Origin: JBBQZO01 sp038207625
GTDB taxonomy: Bacteria > Pseudomonadota > Gammaproteobacteria > Burkholderiales > Burkholderiaceae_D
DNA length: 28,327 nucleotides
Reading direction: 5' to 3'
NCBI GenBank assembly: GCA_038207625.1
Contig: JBBQZO010000052.1
Span: 1 to 28,327 of the forward strand
Positions within the stretch are counted from its first letter, which is position 1; each line of letters begins with the position of its first letter. Positions 16,560-24,898 of this stretch are shown here, piece by piece. The notes beneath the pieces were generated by a model. That model was not told the DNA's origin. It was given only the letters and a program-made list of their open reading frames with translations, and searched no databases. The position numbers and the translations under genes were made by a program.

Positions 16560-17817
16560 ATGAGCATCCTCGCGAAATTGCCCTACGAATGGCTGATCGG
16601 CCTGCGCTATACGCGCGCCGGCCGGCGCAGCGGCCGCAACAGTTTTATCTCCTTCATTTCGATGATCTCGATGACCGGCATCGGGCTCGGCGTGGCCGCG
16701 CTGATCGTCGTGCTGTCGGTGATGAACGGGTTTCAGAAGGAAGTGACGGACCGCATGCTGTCGGTGCTGGCCCACATCGAAGTGTTCGACGCCAGCGGCA
16801 GCATGCCGGACTGGCGCGCGGCGGCAGCTCAGGCGCTGGCCAACCACGAAGTGCGCGGCGCGGCCCCGTTTGTCGAATCGCAGGCGATGCTGGTGCGCGA
16901 AGGCGAAATGCGTCCGACCCTGATCCGCGGCGTGCTGCCGGAAGAAGAGCGCAAAGTCTCCGACGTCGCCGCGCAGGTCAAGCGCGGCAGCCTGGACGCG
17001 CTCAAGCCGGGCGAATTTAACATCGTGCTTGGCTACGAGCTGGCGCGCCGCCTCAACGTCGGGCTGGGCGAAAAGGTGACGATGGCCGTCGCCAAGGGCC
17101 AGGTCACGCCGGCCGGGGTGCTGCCGCGCATGCGCTCGTTTACCGTGGTCGGTATTTTTGAAGCGGGCCACTACGAGTTTGACTCCGGACTGGCCTTCAT
17201 TCACATCGAGGACGCCGAGAAAATGGAGCGACTCGACGGGCCGTCCGGGCTACGCCTGCGCATCGCCGACATGCACCGCGCACCGCTGGTGGCGCGCGAC
17301 CTGAAGGCAAGCATGGCGGGCGACTACCTGATGCGCGACTGGTCGCAGGCCAATGCCAGCTGGTTTGCCGCCGTGCAGATCGAAAAACGCATGATGTTCA
17401 TCATCCTCGGGCTGATCATCGCCGTGGCCGCTTTTAACCTGGTGTCGACACTGGTGATGACGGTGACCGACAAGCAGGCCGACATCGCAATTTTGCGCAC
17501 GCTGGGCGCTTCGCCGCGCTCAATCATGAAGATTTTCGTGATTCAGGGCGCGCTGGTGGGCTTGATGGGCGCCGTGCTCGGCGTGCTGGTGGGCGTGCTG
17601 ATCGCCCTGAACGTGGACGTGATCGTGCCTTTCATCGAACACTTATTGGGAGTACAGTTCTTGTCGAAAGATGTTTATCAAATCAGCGCCGTGCCGTCCG
17701 ACCTGCGCTGGGACGACGTCACCCGCATCGGCCTGGTGGCCGTGGCGCTGGCCTTCGTCGCCACGCTCTATCCAAGCTGGGCCGCCGCGCGCGTGAAACC
17801 TGCGGAGGCACTGCGCT

Positions 17818-17825
<8 letters not shown>
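16560..17825 (+). CDS. lolC: Lipoprotein-releasing ABC transporter permease, LolC/LolE family
   Basis: A 421-residue inner-membrane permease that, with LolD, extracts outer-membrane lipoproteins from the inner membrane and passes them to LolA. There is one membrane helix near the N-terminus (about 25-50, in SMTGIGLGVAALIVVLSVMN) with the family motif FISFIS before it, a periplasmic domain, then three C-terminal helices of the FtsX/MacB type (about 275-300, 325-355 and 385-405). As only one permease gene is present beside lolD, it may work as a homodimer (LolF-type). ATG 16560 has GGAG seven bases upstream (CCGGAGCCC). Its end overlaps lolD by 8 bases. Confidence 0.93.
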
Positions 17826-18534
<709 letters not shown>

Positions 18535-18536
18535 CG

Positions 18537-19349
18537 ATGTGGATCGATACCCATTGCCACCTCGATGCGCACGAATTCGGTGCCCAATCAGAGGCGCTGG
18601 CGCAGCGCGCCTTGCAGGCGGGGGTGTCGATGATCGTCATTCCGGCGGTGGCGCGCGCCGACTTTGGCGTCGTGGCCGAGCTGGCCGCGCGCACGCCCAA
18701 CGCCAGTTACGCGCTGGGCATCCACCCGATCCACGTGCCGCAGGCCAGCGAGGACGACTTGCTGGCGCTGCGCGCGGCCGCCACGCGGGCGCTGGACGAT
18801 GCGCGCATGGTGGCGATCGGCGAGATCGGGCTCGATTTTTTCATTCCGATGTTGTGCGAACCGGCCATGCGCGCCAAGCAGGAACACTTCTTTCGCGAGC
18901 AGCTGCGCATCGCGCGCGACCTGGGCCTGCCGGTGCTGATGCATGTGCGCCGCTCGCAAGATCAGATCCTCAAGCACGTGCGCCAGATTGGCCCGCCGGG
19001 CGGCATCGCGCACGCATTCAACGGCAGTGTTCAGCAAGCGCACGCCTATCTGGAACTCGGCTTGAAGCTCGGCTTTGGCGGCGCGATGACGTTTACCCGC
19101 GCGCTGCAAATTCGTCGTTTGGCCGCCAGCTTGCCGATTGAGGCGCTGGTGCTGGAGACGGACGCGCCGGACATCGCGCCAAGCTGGCTGCACCCTGGTC
19201 GCAACAGTCCTGAGCAATTGCCGGCGATCGGCCAGGTGCTCGCCGAACTGCGTGGTGTGACCGCGGCCGACATCGCCGCCGCCACCACTGCGAACGCCCA
19301 CCAGGCCTTGCCGCGCTTGCGCGCGCTGATGATTCCCACAAGTGCCTGA
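18537..19349 (+). CDS. tatD: TatD-family metal-dependent hydrolase
   Basis: A 270-residue TIM-barrel hydrolase of the amidohydrolase superfamily. Metal ligands appear in order: DTHCHLD (HxH), GEIGLDF (Glu), LMHVRRS (His), AHAFNGS (His) and ETDAPDIAP (Asp). Family members act as metal-dependent 3'-5' deoxyribonucleases in repair and nucleic-acid turnover; the exact paralogue (TatD, YcfH or YjjV type) cannot be fixed by eye. It is the third gene of lolC-lolD-tatD with only 2 bases after lolD. ATG 18537 begins exactly at the first strand. Confidence 0.92.
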   Translation: MWIDTHCHLDAHEFGAQSEALAQRALQAGVSMIVIPAVARADFGVVAELAARTPNASYALGIHPIHVPQASEDDLLALRAAATRALDDARMVAIGEIGLDFFIPMLCEPAMRAKQEHFFREQLRIARDLGLPVLMHVRRSQDQILKHVRQIGPPGGIAHAFNGSVQQAHAYLELGLKLGFGGAMTFTRALQIRRLAASLPIEALVLETDAPDIAPSWLHPGRNSPEQLPAIGQVLAELRGVTAADIAAATTANAHQALPRLRALMIPTSA

Positions 19350-19454
19350 GTCGCACGATTAGCGCGGCACGTCTGCGCGCGGTGGCCGCGACGGCGTGTG
19401 GCGGCGCTGCCAGTCCGATTTCTGTGTAAAAACCGCAATCATTTCAAAAAGTAC

Positions 19455-19482
19455 TTTACTTTGCGCTGCTCGAACTTATACT
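19455..19482 (+). promoter_or_regulatory. Promoter for the 172-aa orphan gene
   Basis: TTTACT (19455-19460) and TATACT (19477-19482) are 16 bases apart, an acceptable sigma-70 arrangement within an AT-richer stretch between tatD and the next gene. Transcription would start about 95 bases upstream of the ATG at 19586, leaving a long leader. Confidence 0.45.
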
Positions 19483-19585
19483 CGCATCAGTGTCAGCCGT
19501 CCGGCGCTTCGAGGCATAGGGATGATCAATCGGCGCCGGTTTGCTGCACTCTTTTTGACGTCCACTATTTCAAGGAGAATGCACC

Positions 19586-20104
19586 ATGCCCACGCTCGTT
19601 ATTGGTTGCGGCGCGAACAGTCACAATCACGGACTGCTTCACCACGTCACCATCGACATCGTACCCGGTTTAAATCCGACCATCGTCGGCTCGATCACGG
19701 ATCGAACTTCAGGCTTGTACACCAACGTGGCGTATCGCAGACACTTCGATAACGTCTTGTTCGAGAACATTCCGGCGCAGGTGATCGCCAGCGACGCCGA
19801 TTGCAGCGCGATTGCCGGGCACCTGACCTTGGTGATGACTGCGAACGGGCGTGTGCGCTTTCGTTCGGGCAGTGTCGGGCGCGTTCGATTGCCGCGCCTG
19901 ATCAAGATTTTCAATTTGTATAACTTCGTCGTCGCGCGTGAATTTCTCGACGGTGTAGACGTCAAGCGACTCGACCAGTTGGGTGTCGATCGCATCCCCA
20001 GCGATATGACACGCGACCTGGATCTGTTCGTCGACGACGAGCCGATCGACGTCGAATTCAGACGTGGTGGCGGGGTGATACGCTCGGTCGAAAGTCCCAT
20101 CTAG
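19586..20104 (+). CDS. Hypothetical protein, 172 aa, no recognised family
   Basis: A 172-residue protein with a strong RBS (AAGGAG, 8 bases before ATG 19586). I do not recognise a domain. The start MPTLVIGCGANSHNHG is His/Asn-rich; the remainder is predicted mixed beta with many Asp/Arg residues (DLDLFVDDEPIDVEF). No signal peptide or membrane helix is apparent. It has its own promoter-like sequence and converges with the 208-aa gene. Both lie between tatD and comEC, which are adjacent in many relatives, so the pair is probably a lineage-specific insertion. Confidence 0.6.
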   Translation: MPTLVIGCGANSHNHGLLHHVTIDIVPGLNPTIVGSITDRTSGLYTNVAYRRHFDNVLFENIPAQVIASDADCSAIAGHLTLVMTANGRVRFRSGSVGRVRLPRLIKIFNLYNFVVAREFLDGVDVKRLDQLGVDRIPSDMTRDLDLFVDDEPIDVEFRRGGGVIRSVESPI

Positions 20105-20162
20105 TCGCAGAGCGTATCGAGCTGCCTGCCATGTCGACGCGCTGGACTTCGGGCGCGCGGGC

Positions 20163-20789
20163 TCAAGACATGAGCTTGATATTCTCCAGCGTGAACACGA
20201 TGGGCGCCGCCGTATCTCCTTGGCCGCCCCCACTCATGATGATGTCCGCACTGGCAATGCCGTCCAGCGCAAGCTCGGTATTGACGCTCGATGCCATGGC
20301 CGGGTTGATCAGGTCCCCCTCGCTAACGTTAGCCAGCGCGCCGATCCACAGCGTCGGGCGAAACGCGAACGCGGCGTTCTGACCGGGTGCCAGAGCCGGC
20401 GCGATGGCCAACAGTCTGCCGTCTTTGTAGACGCTGGCGTTGATCGCGCCGTGCGACAAATCGTTGCGCACCTGCACCTCGCGCGCGTCGCCACCCGTTT
20501 CCGCGACACTATGCGAGAGCGTGGCATCCGATGTGGGGGCGCCCACTGTAAACATATGGCCGGGTAGGGCGCTGACCTGCGCGGTGTCGTTGCCATGGCT
20601 GTCGCGCACGGCGACCGTCACGTTGTAAGGCAATGCGAACGCATGGGTATCGCCCGCAGTGCTTTGCGGCGCCACGCGCCAGGCCACGGCCACGGCATCG
20701 TCCGACGCGCGCGTGTTTTTCTGAAACATGACGACATTCGTATTTGCCCCGTCGTCGGATCGATTGATGAAGGTGAGTGTGATGTCCAT
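20163..20789 (-). CDS. Hypothetical beta-rich protein, 208 aa
   Basis: A 208-residue protein starting MDITLTFINRSDDGAN. The sequence is mostly alternating polar/hydrophobic strands (VVMFQKNT, VAWRVAP, NVTVAVRD, AAFAFRPTLWIG), ending FTLENIKLMS. There is no signal peptide, so it is probably a soluble beta-sandwich protein. I have an impression of similar orphan proteins in other soil bacteria but cannot name a family. ATG 20789 is preferred over 20843 because the extension is hydrophobic and inconsistent with the rest; the RBS (TTGGAA) is weak. It converges with the 172-aa gene. Confidence 0.6.
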   Translation of the reverse strand: MDITLTFINRSDDGANTNVVMFQKNTRASDDAVAVAWRVAPQSTAGDTHAFALPYNVTVAVRDSHGNDTAQVSALPGHMFTVGAPTSDATLSHSVAETGGDAREVQVRNDLSHGAINASVYKDGRLLAIAPALAPGQNAAFAFRPTLWIGALANVSEGDLINPAMASSVNTELALDGIASADIIMSGGGQGDTAAPIVFTLENIKLMS

Positions 20790-21074
20790 GGGTATAAATT
20801 CCAATAACAGCGGGTTAGAGAAGACGTAAAGCCAGTATCTCATTTAATTCACATAATTAGCAAAACAATACTTTTTGCCCTGGCTGGAGCCGGCAAGTGC
20901 GCGCCAGGCCCCGCCTGCTTTGCTGGCACCGGACGGCGCACGTGTTGTGGGCGACGCTCTTTCCCGAGACGCGCCGAACGAACGCCGTTTGCGCCTTGCC
21001 GCAACTGCGCCTGCCAATCGCGCTACAGTGGGACGTGCCCGCCGTGTGCCGGCTTCCAACGCGAGGGGATCAGC
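20790..21074. other. Intergenic region between the 208-aa gene and comEC
   Basis: A 285-bp region separating divergent genes. Its left part (about 20835-20875) is AT-rich and probably holds the promoter of the minus-strand gene. The rest is GC-rich and ends with GAGGGGAT, the comEC ribosome site. The open frames here look like shadows. Confidence 0.35.
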
Positions 21075-21791
21075 ATGCGCTGCGCGATTCTCGGATTTGT
21101 CGCCGGCGCGGCATGGCTGGAAAACGCCGCGACCCTGCCGGACCAGGTAACGCTACTGGCGGGCTTGGCCGTTTTGCTGTTTGGCGCCCGCTTTCTGCGC
21201 GCCGTGCCGCGCGCGCTGCTATGCGGCGCGCTGCTCGGCTACGCGTGGGCGGCGCTGCTAGCACATCTGGCGTTGGTGCCGGCGCTCGACAAGGCCGACG
21301 AAGGGCGCGACATCACGCTGGTGGGCACCATCGACAGCCTGCCTTACCGCTTTGAGCAAGGAGTGCGTTTCAATTTTGCCGTCGAGCGGGTGCTGGGCGC
21401 GCCGCTCAAGGTGCCGCCGCACATCGCGCTGGGTTGGTACGAGGGCGCCGGTGCGGACGCGGCGGCGGTGGGCGAGGTGCAGCCGGGCGAGCGCTGGCAA
21501 TTGACGGTGCGCTTGCAGCGCCCGCACGGCAACGCCAATCCGTATGGCTTTGATTACGAGGTGTGGTTGCTCGAACAAGGCCTGCGCGCGACCGGCTACG
21601 TGCGTAGCGCGGGCCAGTCTAACCATCGGCTCGACGCGTTTGTGCCGAGCGTGGGCAACGTCATCGAACTGTGCCGGGCCACGCTGCGCGATCGAATTCA
21701 GCGCGCCTTGCCGGGAAAAAAATACGCGGGCGTGTTGGTTGCCTTGGTGGTGGGCGACCAGCGCGCGATCGACCATGGTGAGTTACATTAA
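21075..21791 (+). pseudogene. comEC: comEC, truncated by insertion of mobile DNA
   Basis: The 5' third of comEC, the inner-membrane channel that brings single-stranded DNA into the cytoplasm during natural transformation. The start has a good RBS (GAGGGGAT). Two or three N-terminal hydrophobic segments, a DUF4131-type OB-like domain (DITLVGTIDSLP, then RPHGNANPYGFDYEVWLLEQ) and the first part of the competence domain (GVLVALVVGDQRAID) are present. Coding then meets TGAGTTACATTAAAG at 21779 and stops at TAA, 3-4 codons into foreign sequence. About 234 native residues remain of the usual ~750-850; the channel and nuclease-like domains are gone. Position right after the lolC-lolD-tatD group fits the usual betaproteobacterial order. 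Confidence 0.92.
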
Positions 21792-21917
21792 AGTATTGCT
21801 CCGGACAATTCAATGTATTCAATGACTTAGTCTGAAAAGTACTTTTGCAAGTTACATTAAAGTGTTGCTCCGAAGTGTGACCATACTTTGAGCGAGTTAC
21901 ATTAAAGTATGGCTCCG
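21781..21917. repeat. Three direct repeats of an IS21-type end
   Basis: Three ~23-bp copies with the core GTTACATTAAAGT, then TTGCTCCG (TGGCTCCG in the third copy), lie at 21781-21803, 21850-21872 and 21895-21917. Multiple transposase-binding repeats at the ends are a known trait of the IS21 family, whose termini are TG...CA; here the outermost copy is preceded by TG at 21779-21780, exactly where comEC stops matching. The repeat differs from those at 22059-22101 and 22731-22820, so it marks a third element, of which only this end is recognised. Confidence 0.75.
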
Positions 21918-22053
21918 TCCAAATAATCACCACCACGAGTGGAGCTCGATTGCGACTGTCTCGGGCAGCCCACGGGGGATGAACGAACCTCCTTGACCGC
22001 GTGGCAATAAGCTGATGGCCCAAAGTTGGCAGAACCCTCAACGCTTCACCCGG
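21918..22053. other. Unassigned spacer between two IS21-type ends
   Basis: About 136 bp between the triple repeat and the TGCGTATTCC end. No gene or repeat was recognised. It could be interior sequence of the element that truncated comEC or leftover chromosomal DNA. Confidence 0.3.
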
Positions 22054-22058
22054 TGCGT

Positions 22059-22101
22059 ATTCCGGTGATCGCGCCCACCCATTCCGGTCTATCGTGCCCA
22101 C
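22059..22101. repeat. Right-end repeats of the minus-strand IS21 half
   Basis: Two ~21-bp copies, ATTCCGGT-GATCGC-GCCCAC (22059-22078) and ATTCCGGT-CTATCGT-GCCCAC (22081-22101), sit between the terminus and the istB fragment at 22147. This matches the multiple repeats at IS21-family ends. Confidence 0.65.
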
Positions 22102-22146
22102 TTGCGCATGAGATGGTGTTACGCGGCTAAATTGTAGTCGGTGCGG

Positions 22147-22434
22147 TCACGATGGGTCGATATTTCTCTCCTTTCTGCTGGTTTTTGGGCGCGGGGCGCG
22201 CAGCGAGTCGCCGGTCAACGTGAAGCGGTGATTGCGCTGCATGATGCGGTCCAGGATGGCGTCGGCGATGGTGGCGTCGCCGATCCAGGCATGCCAGTGT
22301 TCGACCGGCAGCTGGCTGGTGATGATCGTCGCCTTGTTGCCGGCACGGTCGTCAATGACCTCCAACAGATCCGACCGCGTCATGCTGTCGATGGCGCCCA
22401 TGCCCCAATCATCGAGTAATGTTAAGCGCAACAT
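22147..22434 (-). pseudogene. istB: istB 3' fragment (IS21 helper ATPase), minus strand
   Basis: About 90 residues of the C-terminal half of IstB, the AAA+ helper that assists IstA in transposition. The Walker B block LLDDWG opens the fragment, followed by DLLEVIDDR, TIITSQLPVEHWH and GDATIADAILDR with the tail GDSLR. The N-terminal half including Walker A is missing. Coding runs away from the palindrome centre at 22424-22429; the first few codons of the open frame come from the opposite copy. It is about 60% identical by eye to the copy at 22419-22697, so it comes from a different element. Confidence 0.85.
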
Positions 22435-22451
22435 TACTGGATGACTGGGGC
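22402..22451. repeat. Palindromic junction between two istB fragments
   Basis: Arms of 22 bp (22402-22423 and 22430-22451) differ at two positions and flank the 6-base centre AAGCGC. Both arms encode the same IstB residues (TLLDDWG) on opposite strands, so the break is at homologous positions of two divergent istB genes. Confidence 0.85.
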
Positions 22452-22697
22452 CTTGCCGTGCTCGACGACACGCACCGGCGCGATCTGCTGGAGGTGCTCG
22501 ACGACCGCCACGGCGCGCGCTCGACCATCGTGACCAGCCAGCTTCCCATCGAACACTGGCACGCCGCCATCGGCGACGCCACGCTCGCCGATGCCATCCT
22601 CGACCGGCTGGTCCACAACGCCCATCAGTTCAATTTGAAGGGCGATTCAATGCGGAAAAAGCGGACAAATTTGACAACCCCGGCCACTCAGGAGTAA
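22419..22697 (+). pseudogene. istB: istB 3' fragment (IS21 helper ATPase), plus strand
   Basis: About 88 residues of a second IstB C-terminal half: LLDDWGLAVLDD, DLLEVLDDRHG, TIVTSQLPIEHWH, GDATLADAILDRLVH and GDSMRKK, ending at a normal family C-terminus. Walker A and the DNA-binding N-terminal part are absent. Its 3' side leads into the repeats at 22731-22820 and the right terminus at 22826, the normal IS21 order istB-right end. Confidence 0.87.
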
Positions 22698-22730
22698 AAC
22701 CTGAACCTCGCCCCCGCGCCGTCACGTCCA

Positions 22731-22820
22731 AGGTGTCCAGTTTGGCCTGGAACAGGTGTCCAGTTTGAGCTGGAACGACTGTCCAGTTTGCGGCGGAACG
22801 GGTGTCCAGTTTCAGTGGAA
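22731..22820. repeat. Four right-end direct repeats of the plus-strand IS21 half
   Basis: Four tandem copies with period ~23 bp and core TGTCCAGTTT, then GGAA(C), start at 22732, 22755, 22778 and 22801. The last copy runs into the terminal GGAATACGCA. They are probable IstA binding sites. Confidence 0.8.
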
Positions 22821-23434
22821 TACGCAGGGTGGTGCCGCCGCAACGCGCTGTCTGGATTCTTCCTGGCGAACTGCACAAGGTATCGGCGAACAAAGGTTTC
22901 TGGCTCAAGACGCTGTACGCCGAACCCGGGGCCGCGCCAATTCCTGGCAAATGTTGCGTCGTATCTGTCGAACACTTGCTCGACACGCTGCTGATCGAGG
23001 CCTCGACTTTCGGTTCGAACTATCCAATCGAAGGAGCCGAACAACGATTGGTGCAGGTCTTGCTGGATCGTCTGGCGACGCTCGAAACGACGCCGACCTA
23101 CTTACCGATGCCGCTCGATTCGCGGTTGATGAAGCTAACGGGATTGATGGAACAGAATCCGGCAGATGCGCGTACCTTGACCGAACTGGCCAGCGCGAGC
23201 GGCATGACTGCCCGCACCGCCGCACGCCTATTCGTGAAAGAAACCGGATTGACGTTCGGCCAATGGCGCCAGCAATTGCGTCTTCTCAAGGCAATGCAGT
23301 CCCTTGGCCTGGGCATCAGCGTCACAACGGTTGCTGGCGATGTGGGTTATGAGGATGTATCGGCCTTCATCGCCGTGTTCAAGCAAGCCTTCGGCGACAC
23401 ACCAGCACATTATTTTCGTTCGATTCAAGCGTGA
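22802..23434 (+). pseudogene. AraC-family regulator, 5' end replaced by IS21 end
   Basis: The frame encodes 210 residues; those from about residue 9 (RRVVPPQRAVWILPGELHKV) are the second half of an AraC-type cupin sensor domain, and the last ~100 are the double helix-turn-helix DNA-binding domain (LTELASASGMTARTAARLF, then VAGDVGYEDVSAFIAVFKQAF and GDTPAHYFR). The first ~50-60 residues of such regulators are missing. Foreign sequence ends at 22826; the frame continues into the IS terminus and begins at a GTG inside its last repeat (22802), so an N-terminally shortened regulator could be made if transcribed. Ligand sensing should be lost while DNA binding may be intact. Confidence 0.85.
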
Positions 23435-23484
23435 TGGGTGCCAGCCCTGTCTTTTGCCATATTTTCCGATGCTGTGCAAACACG

Positions 23485-23788
23485 ACCGACCATCAATTGC
23501 GGCGCATAGGGCGCACGGCCGCTGGCGGCGTAGCGCTGCTCGAAAGCCTGCCAGTCTTGCCCGCCGAGCAGACGGGCTACGGTAAATTGTGCGTGTTGAC
23601 CTGAACGCTTCAGATGTTCTTCCAGACGGGTTGTCCCCAAAATAAATGGGGCGGGCAGCACCCGTTACGAAACGCCGGCCACTGTCGGCTGCGGTTTGCA
23701 GCAACGGCGCGCGTGTGCAGGCTGGCACGCCGCCAAACAAGTAATATTGGGCGTCGTCGGGCGAAGGTAATTTGCGGGTGCTGCTCAT
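23485..23788 (-). pseudogene. IS1182-type transposase fragment, frameshifted
   Basis: The N-terminal ~100 residues of a transposase in two frames. The first frame starts MSSTRKLPSPDDAQYYLFGG; after a +1 shift near 23655 the second frame continues PFILGTTRLEEHLKRSGQHA, then FTVARLLGGQDWQAFEQRYA and GRAPYAPQLMVG. The last part is the typical DUF772 N-terminal region of IS1182/IS5-type transposases. Similarity ends near 23485 and the catalytic core is absent, so the gene is dead. Confidence 0.7.
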
Positions 23789-23852
23789 CGTCGTTTCCTG
23801 GCGTTTCATCCTGGGCAATATTTTACAAACGCTGGGGCTTTTGCGACAGCCT
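23485..23852 (-). mobile_element. Remnant of an IS1182-like element
   Basis: The transposase fragment has, upstream of its start, a sequence GAGGCTGTCGCAAAAGCC (23852-23835 on the minus strand), a typical terminal repeat for this type. The other end and most of the transposase are lost. It abuts the stop codon of the 347-aa gene on one side and the AraC-type gene downstream region on the other. Exact boundaries are approximate. Confidence 0.55.
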
Positions 23853-23854
23853 CT

Positions 23855-24898
23855 TCAGGGCGGGGCGATTGACAGCTGATTGGCGTGACTGCGCAGGTCT
23901 TTCAGCACAGCAATAGCTTTGTGAAAGGTTCCCCGTTTTAGCCAATGTCTGTATGCCTGGCTGGCATTGTTCCAAGTGCCCGTCTTGAAAACTACTTTAC
24001 GCCAGGGGAGTCCTGAGCTTATCTTCGCTAGAATACCATCGAAAATAAGACGCTGATCAAGTTTCGTTCGCGAGCATATCATTCCGTCGAGGAGCACGGA
24101 ACCCACGACGTTCCATTCAAAGTTAGAGAGTTCTACGGTGCGGTCTTGACGTAGTGGTATAGCGCTACTGGCTGTCGTCGTGTCAGACTGGTCCACGAAT
24201 AAAATCAATGATTTTTCTATAGTTGGTGTCATAAGTGAGGTTTCGGATGTGGATATATTTGCAAATGTGATATCGATCACGTAGAAATTCTTACCGATTT
24301 TTAAACCACGCACCTTCAAACGCGCCTCTCCGATTGGTAAAATAATGTCGATTTTCCCCTTCCGGGCGGCGTCATGAACACTGCCTGCCATCCTCCCTGC
24401 TGAGGGAAAGGAGTACATCCAAGATAATGCTTCCTTTATTCCTTCGTTCATACAACGGCAGCCTGGTTGCGCCCAGAAAGCATCGATAGTTAATGTAGGT
24501 GGAGTACTGGTATATTCCATGAAGCAGGCGTTGTCGACGGCCTGAGCGCGAAACATTGCCGGAAGAAGGTACTTATTCGGTTGAAATAGCCCCCGCATGA
24601 GCGTAAGCGCTGGGACCAAAAATCGGGTTCGTAGAACCGTGAATTCAAATACTGTGTGTTTTGACGTAACAGATTCTGGCAATAAAATTCCCAATGCGTT
24701 CAGGTACTCGCTGGTATCCGCGTGCTGCCATGTCGAAAACGGGGTAGTGACACCAACTCTGCGAGTAATATGGCTTACAGACGGTATCCCAAGGTTGGTC
24801 AAGTCTTCAAGTGCACGATATTCGATATCGCCACTGCTGCGCAAGAACTCTCCAACAAATTTTCCATCCTGTGTATCAATACCTAATGCCCATGTCAT
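23855..24898 (-). CDS. TnsE-like N-terminal region fused to an IS5-type DUF4096 domain
   Basis: A 347-residue protein. Residues ~80-215 recall, block by block, the N-terminal half of Tn7 TnsE: TRFLVPALTLMRGLF (TnsE TRYHIPQLELARSLF), a helix ending ALSWMYSF (VVQLLVWLF) and RLKVRGLKIGKNFYVIDI (KLHVKG...YLVEEI). This comparison is from memory and needs a profile search. Residues ~257-335 (LSNFEWNVV, LIFDGILAKISSGLPWRKV, TWNNASQAYRHWLKRG) match the helical DUF4096 domain at the start of IS5-family transposases, without any DDE core. So a possible target-choice domain is joined to a transposase-derived DNA-binding domain. ATG 24898 has GGAG 6 bases upstream. Its stop abuts the IS1182-like end, so the last few residues may not be original. 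Role in transposition is inference. Confidence 0.65.
   Translation of the reverse strand: MTWALGIDTQDGKFVGEFLRSSGDIEYRALEDLTNLGIPSVSHITRRVGVTTPFSTWQHADTSEYLNALGILLPESVTSKHTVFEFTVLRTRFLVPALTLMRGLFQPNKYLLPAMFRAQAVDNACFMEYTSTPPTLTIDAFWAQPGCRCMNEGIKEALSWMYSFPSAGRMAGSVHDAARKGKIDIILPIGEARLKVRGLKIGKNFYVIDITFANISTSETSLMTPTIEKSLILFVDQSDTTTASSAIPLRQDRTVELSNFEWNVVGSVLLDGMICSRTKLDQRLIFDGILAKISSGLPWRKVVFKTGTWNNASQAYRHWLKRGTFHKAIAVLKDLRSHANQLSIAPP

Larger units (their letters stand above)
22054..22826. mobile_element. Head-to-head fusion of two IS21-family 3' ends
   Basis: The segment starts TGCGTATTCC (22054-22063) and ends GGAATACGCA (22817-22826), perfect 10-bp inverted ends with the TG...CA of IS21. 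Inside each end lie repeats, then an istB 3' fragment. The two fragments meet at a 22-bp-arm palindrome (22402-22423 and 22430-22451, two mismatches, loop AAGCGC). Each half is thus the right end of a different IS21 element; istA, the 5' half of istB and both left ends are absent. No flanking target duplication is visible, so it did not arise by one simple transposition. Confidence 0.8.

Noticed and set aside
22732..22820. CRISPR-like array of four ~23-bp repeats
   Set aside because: The repeats are essentially tandem, without unique spacers of CRISPR length, degenerate, and next to an IS21 terminus; they are IS end repeats.
22054..22826. A single complete IS21 insertion
   Set aside because: There is no istA, no 5' half of istB and no flanking target duplication; the two halves point in opposite directions.
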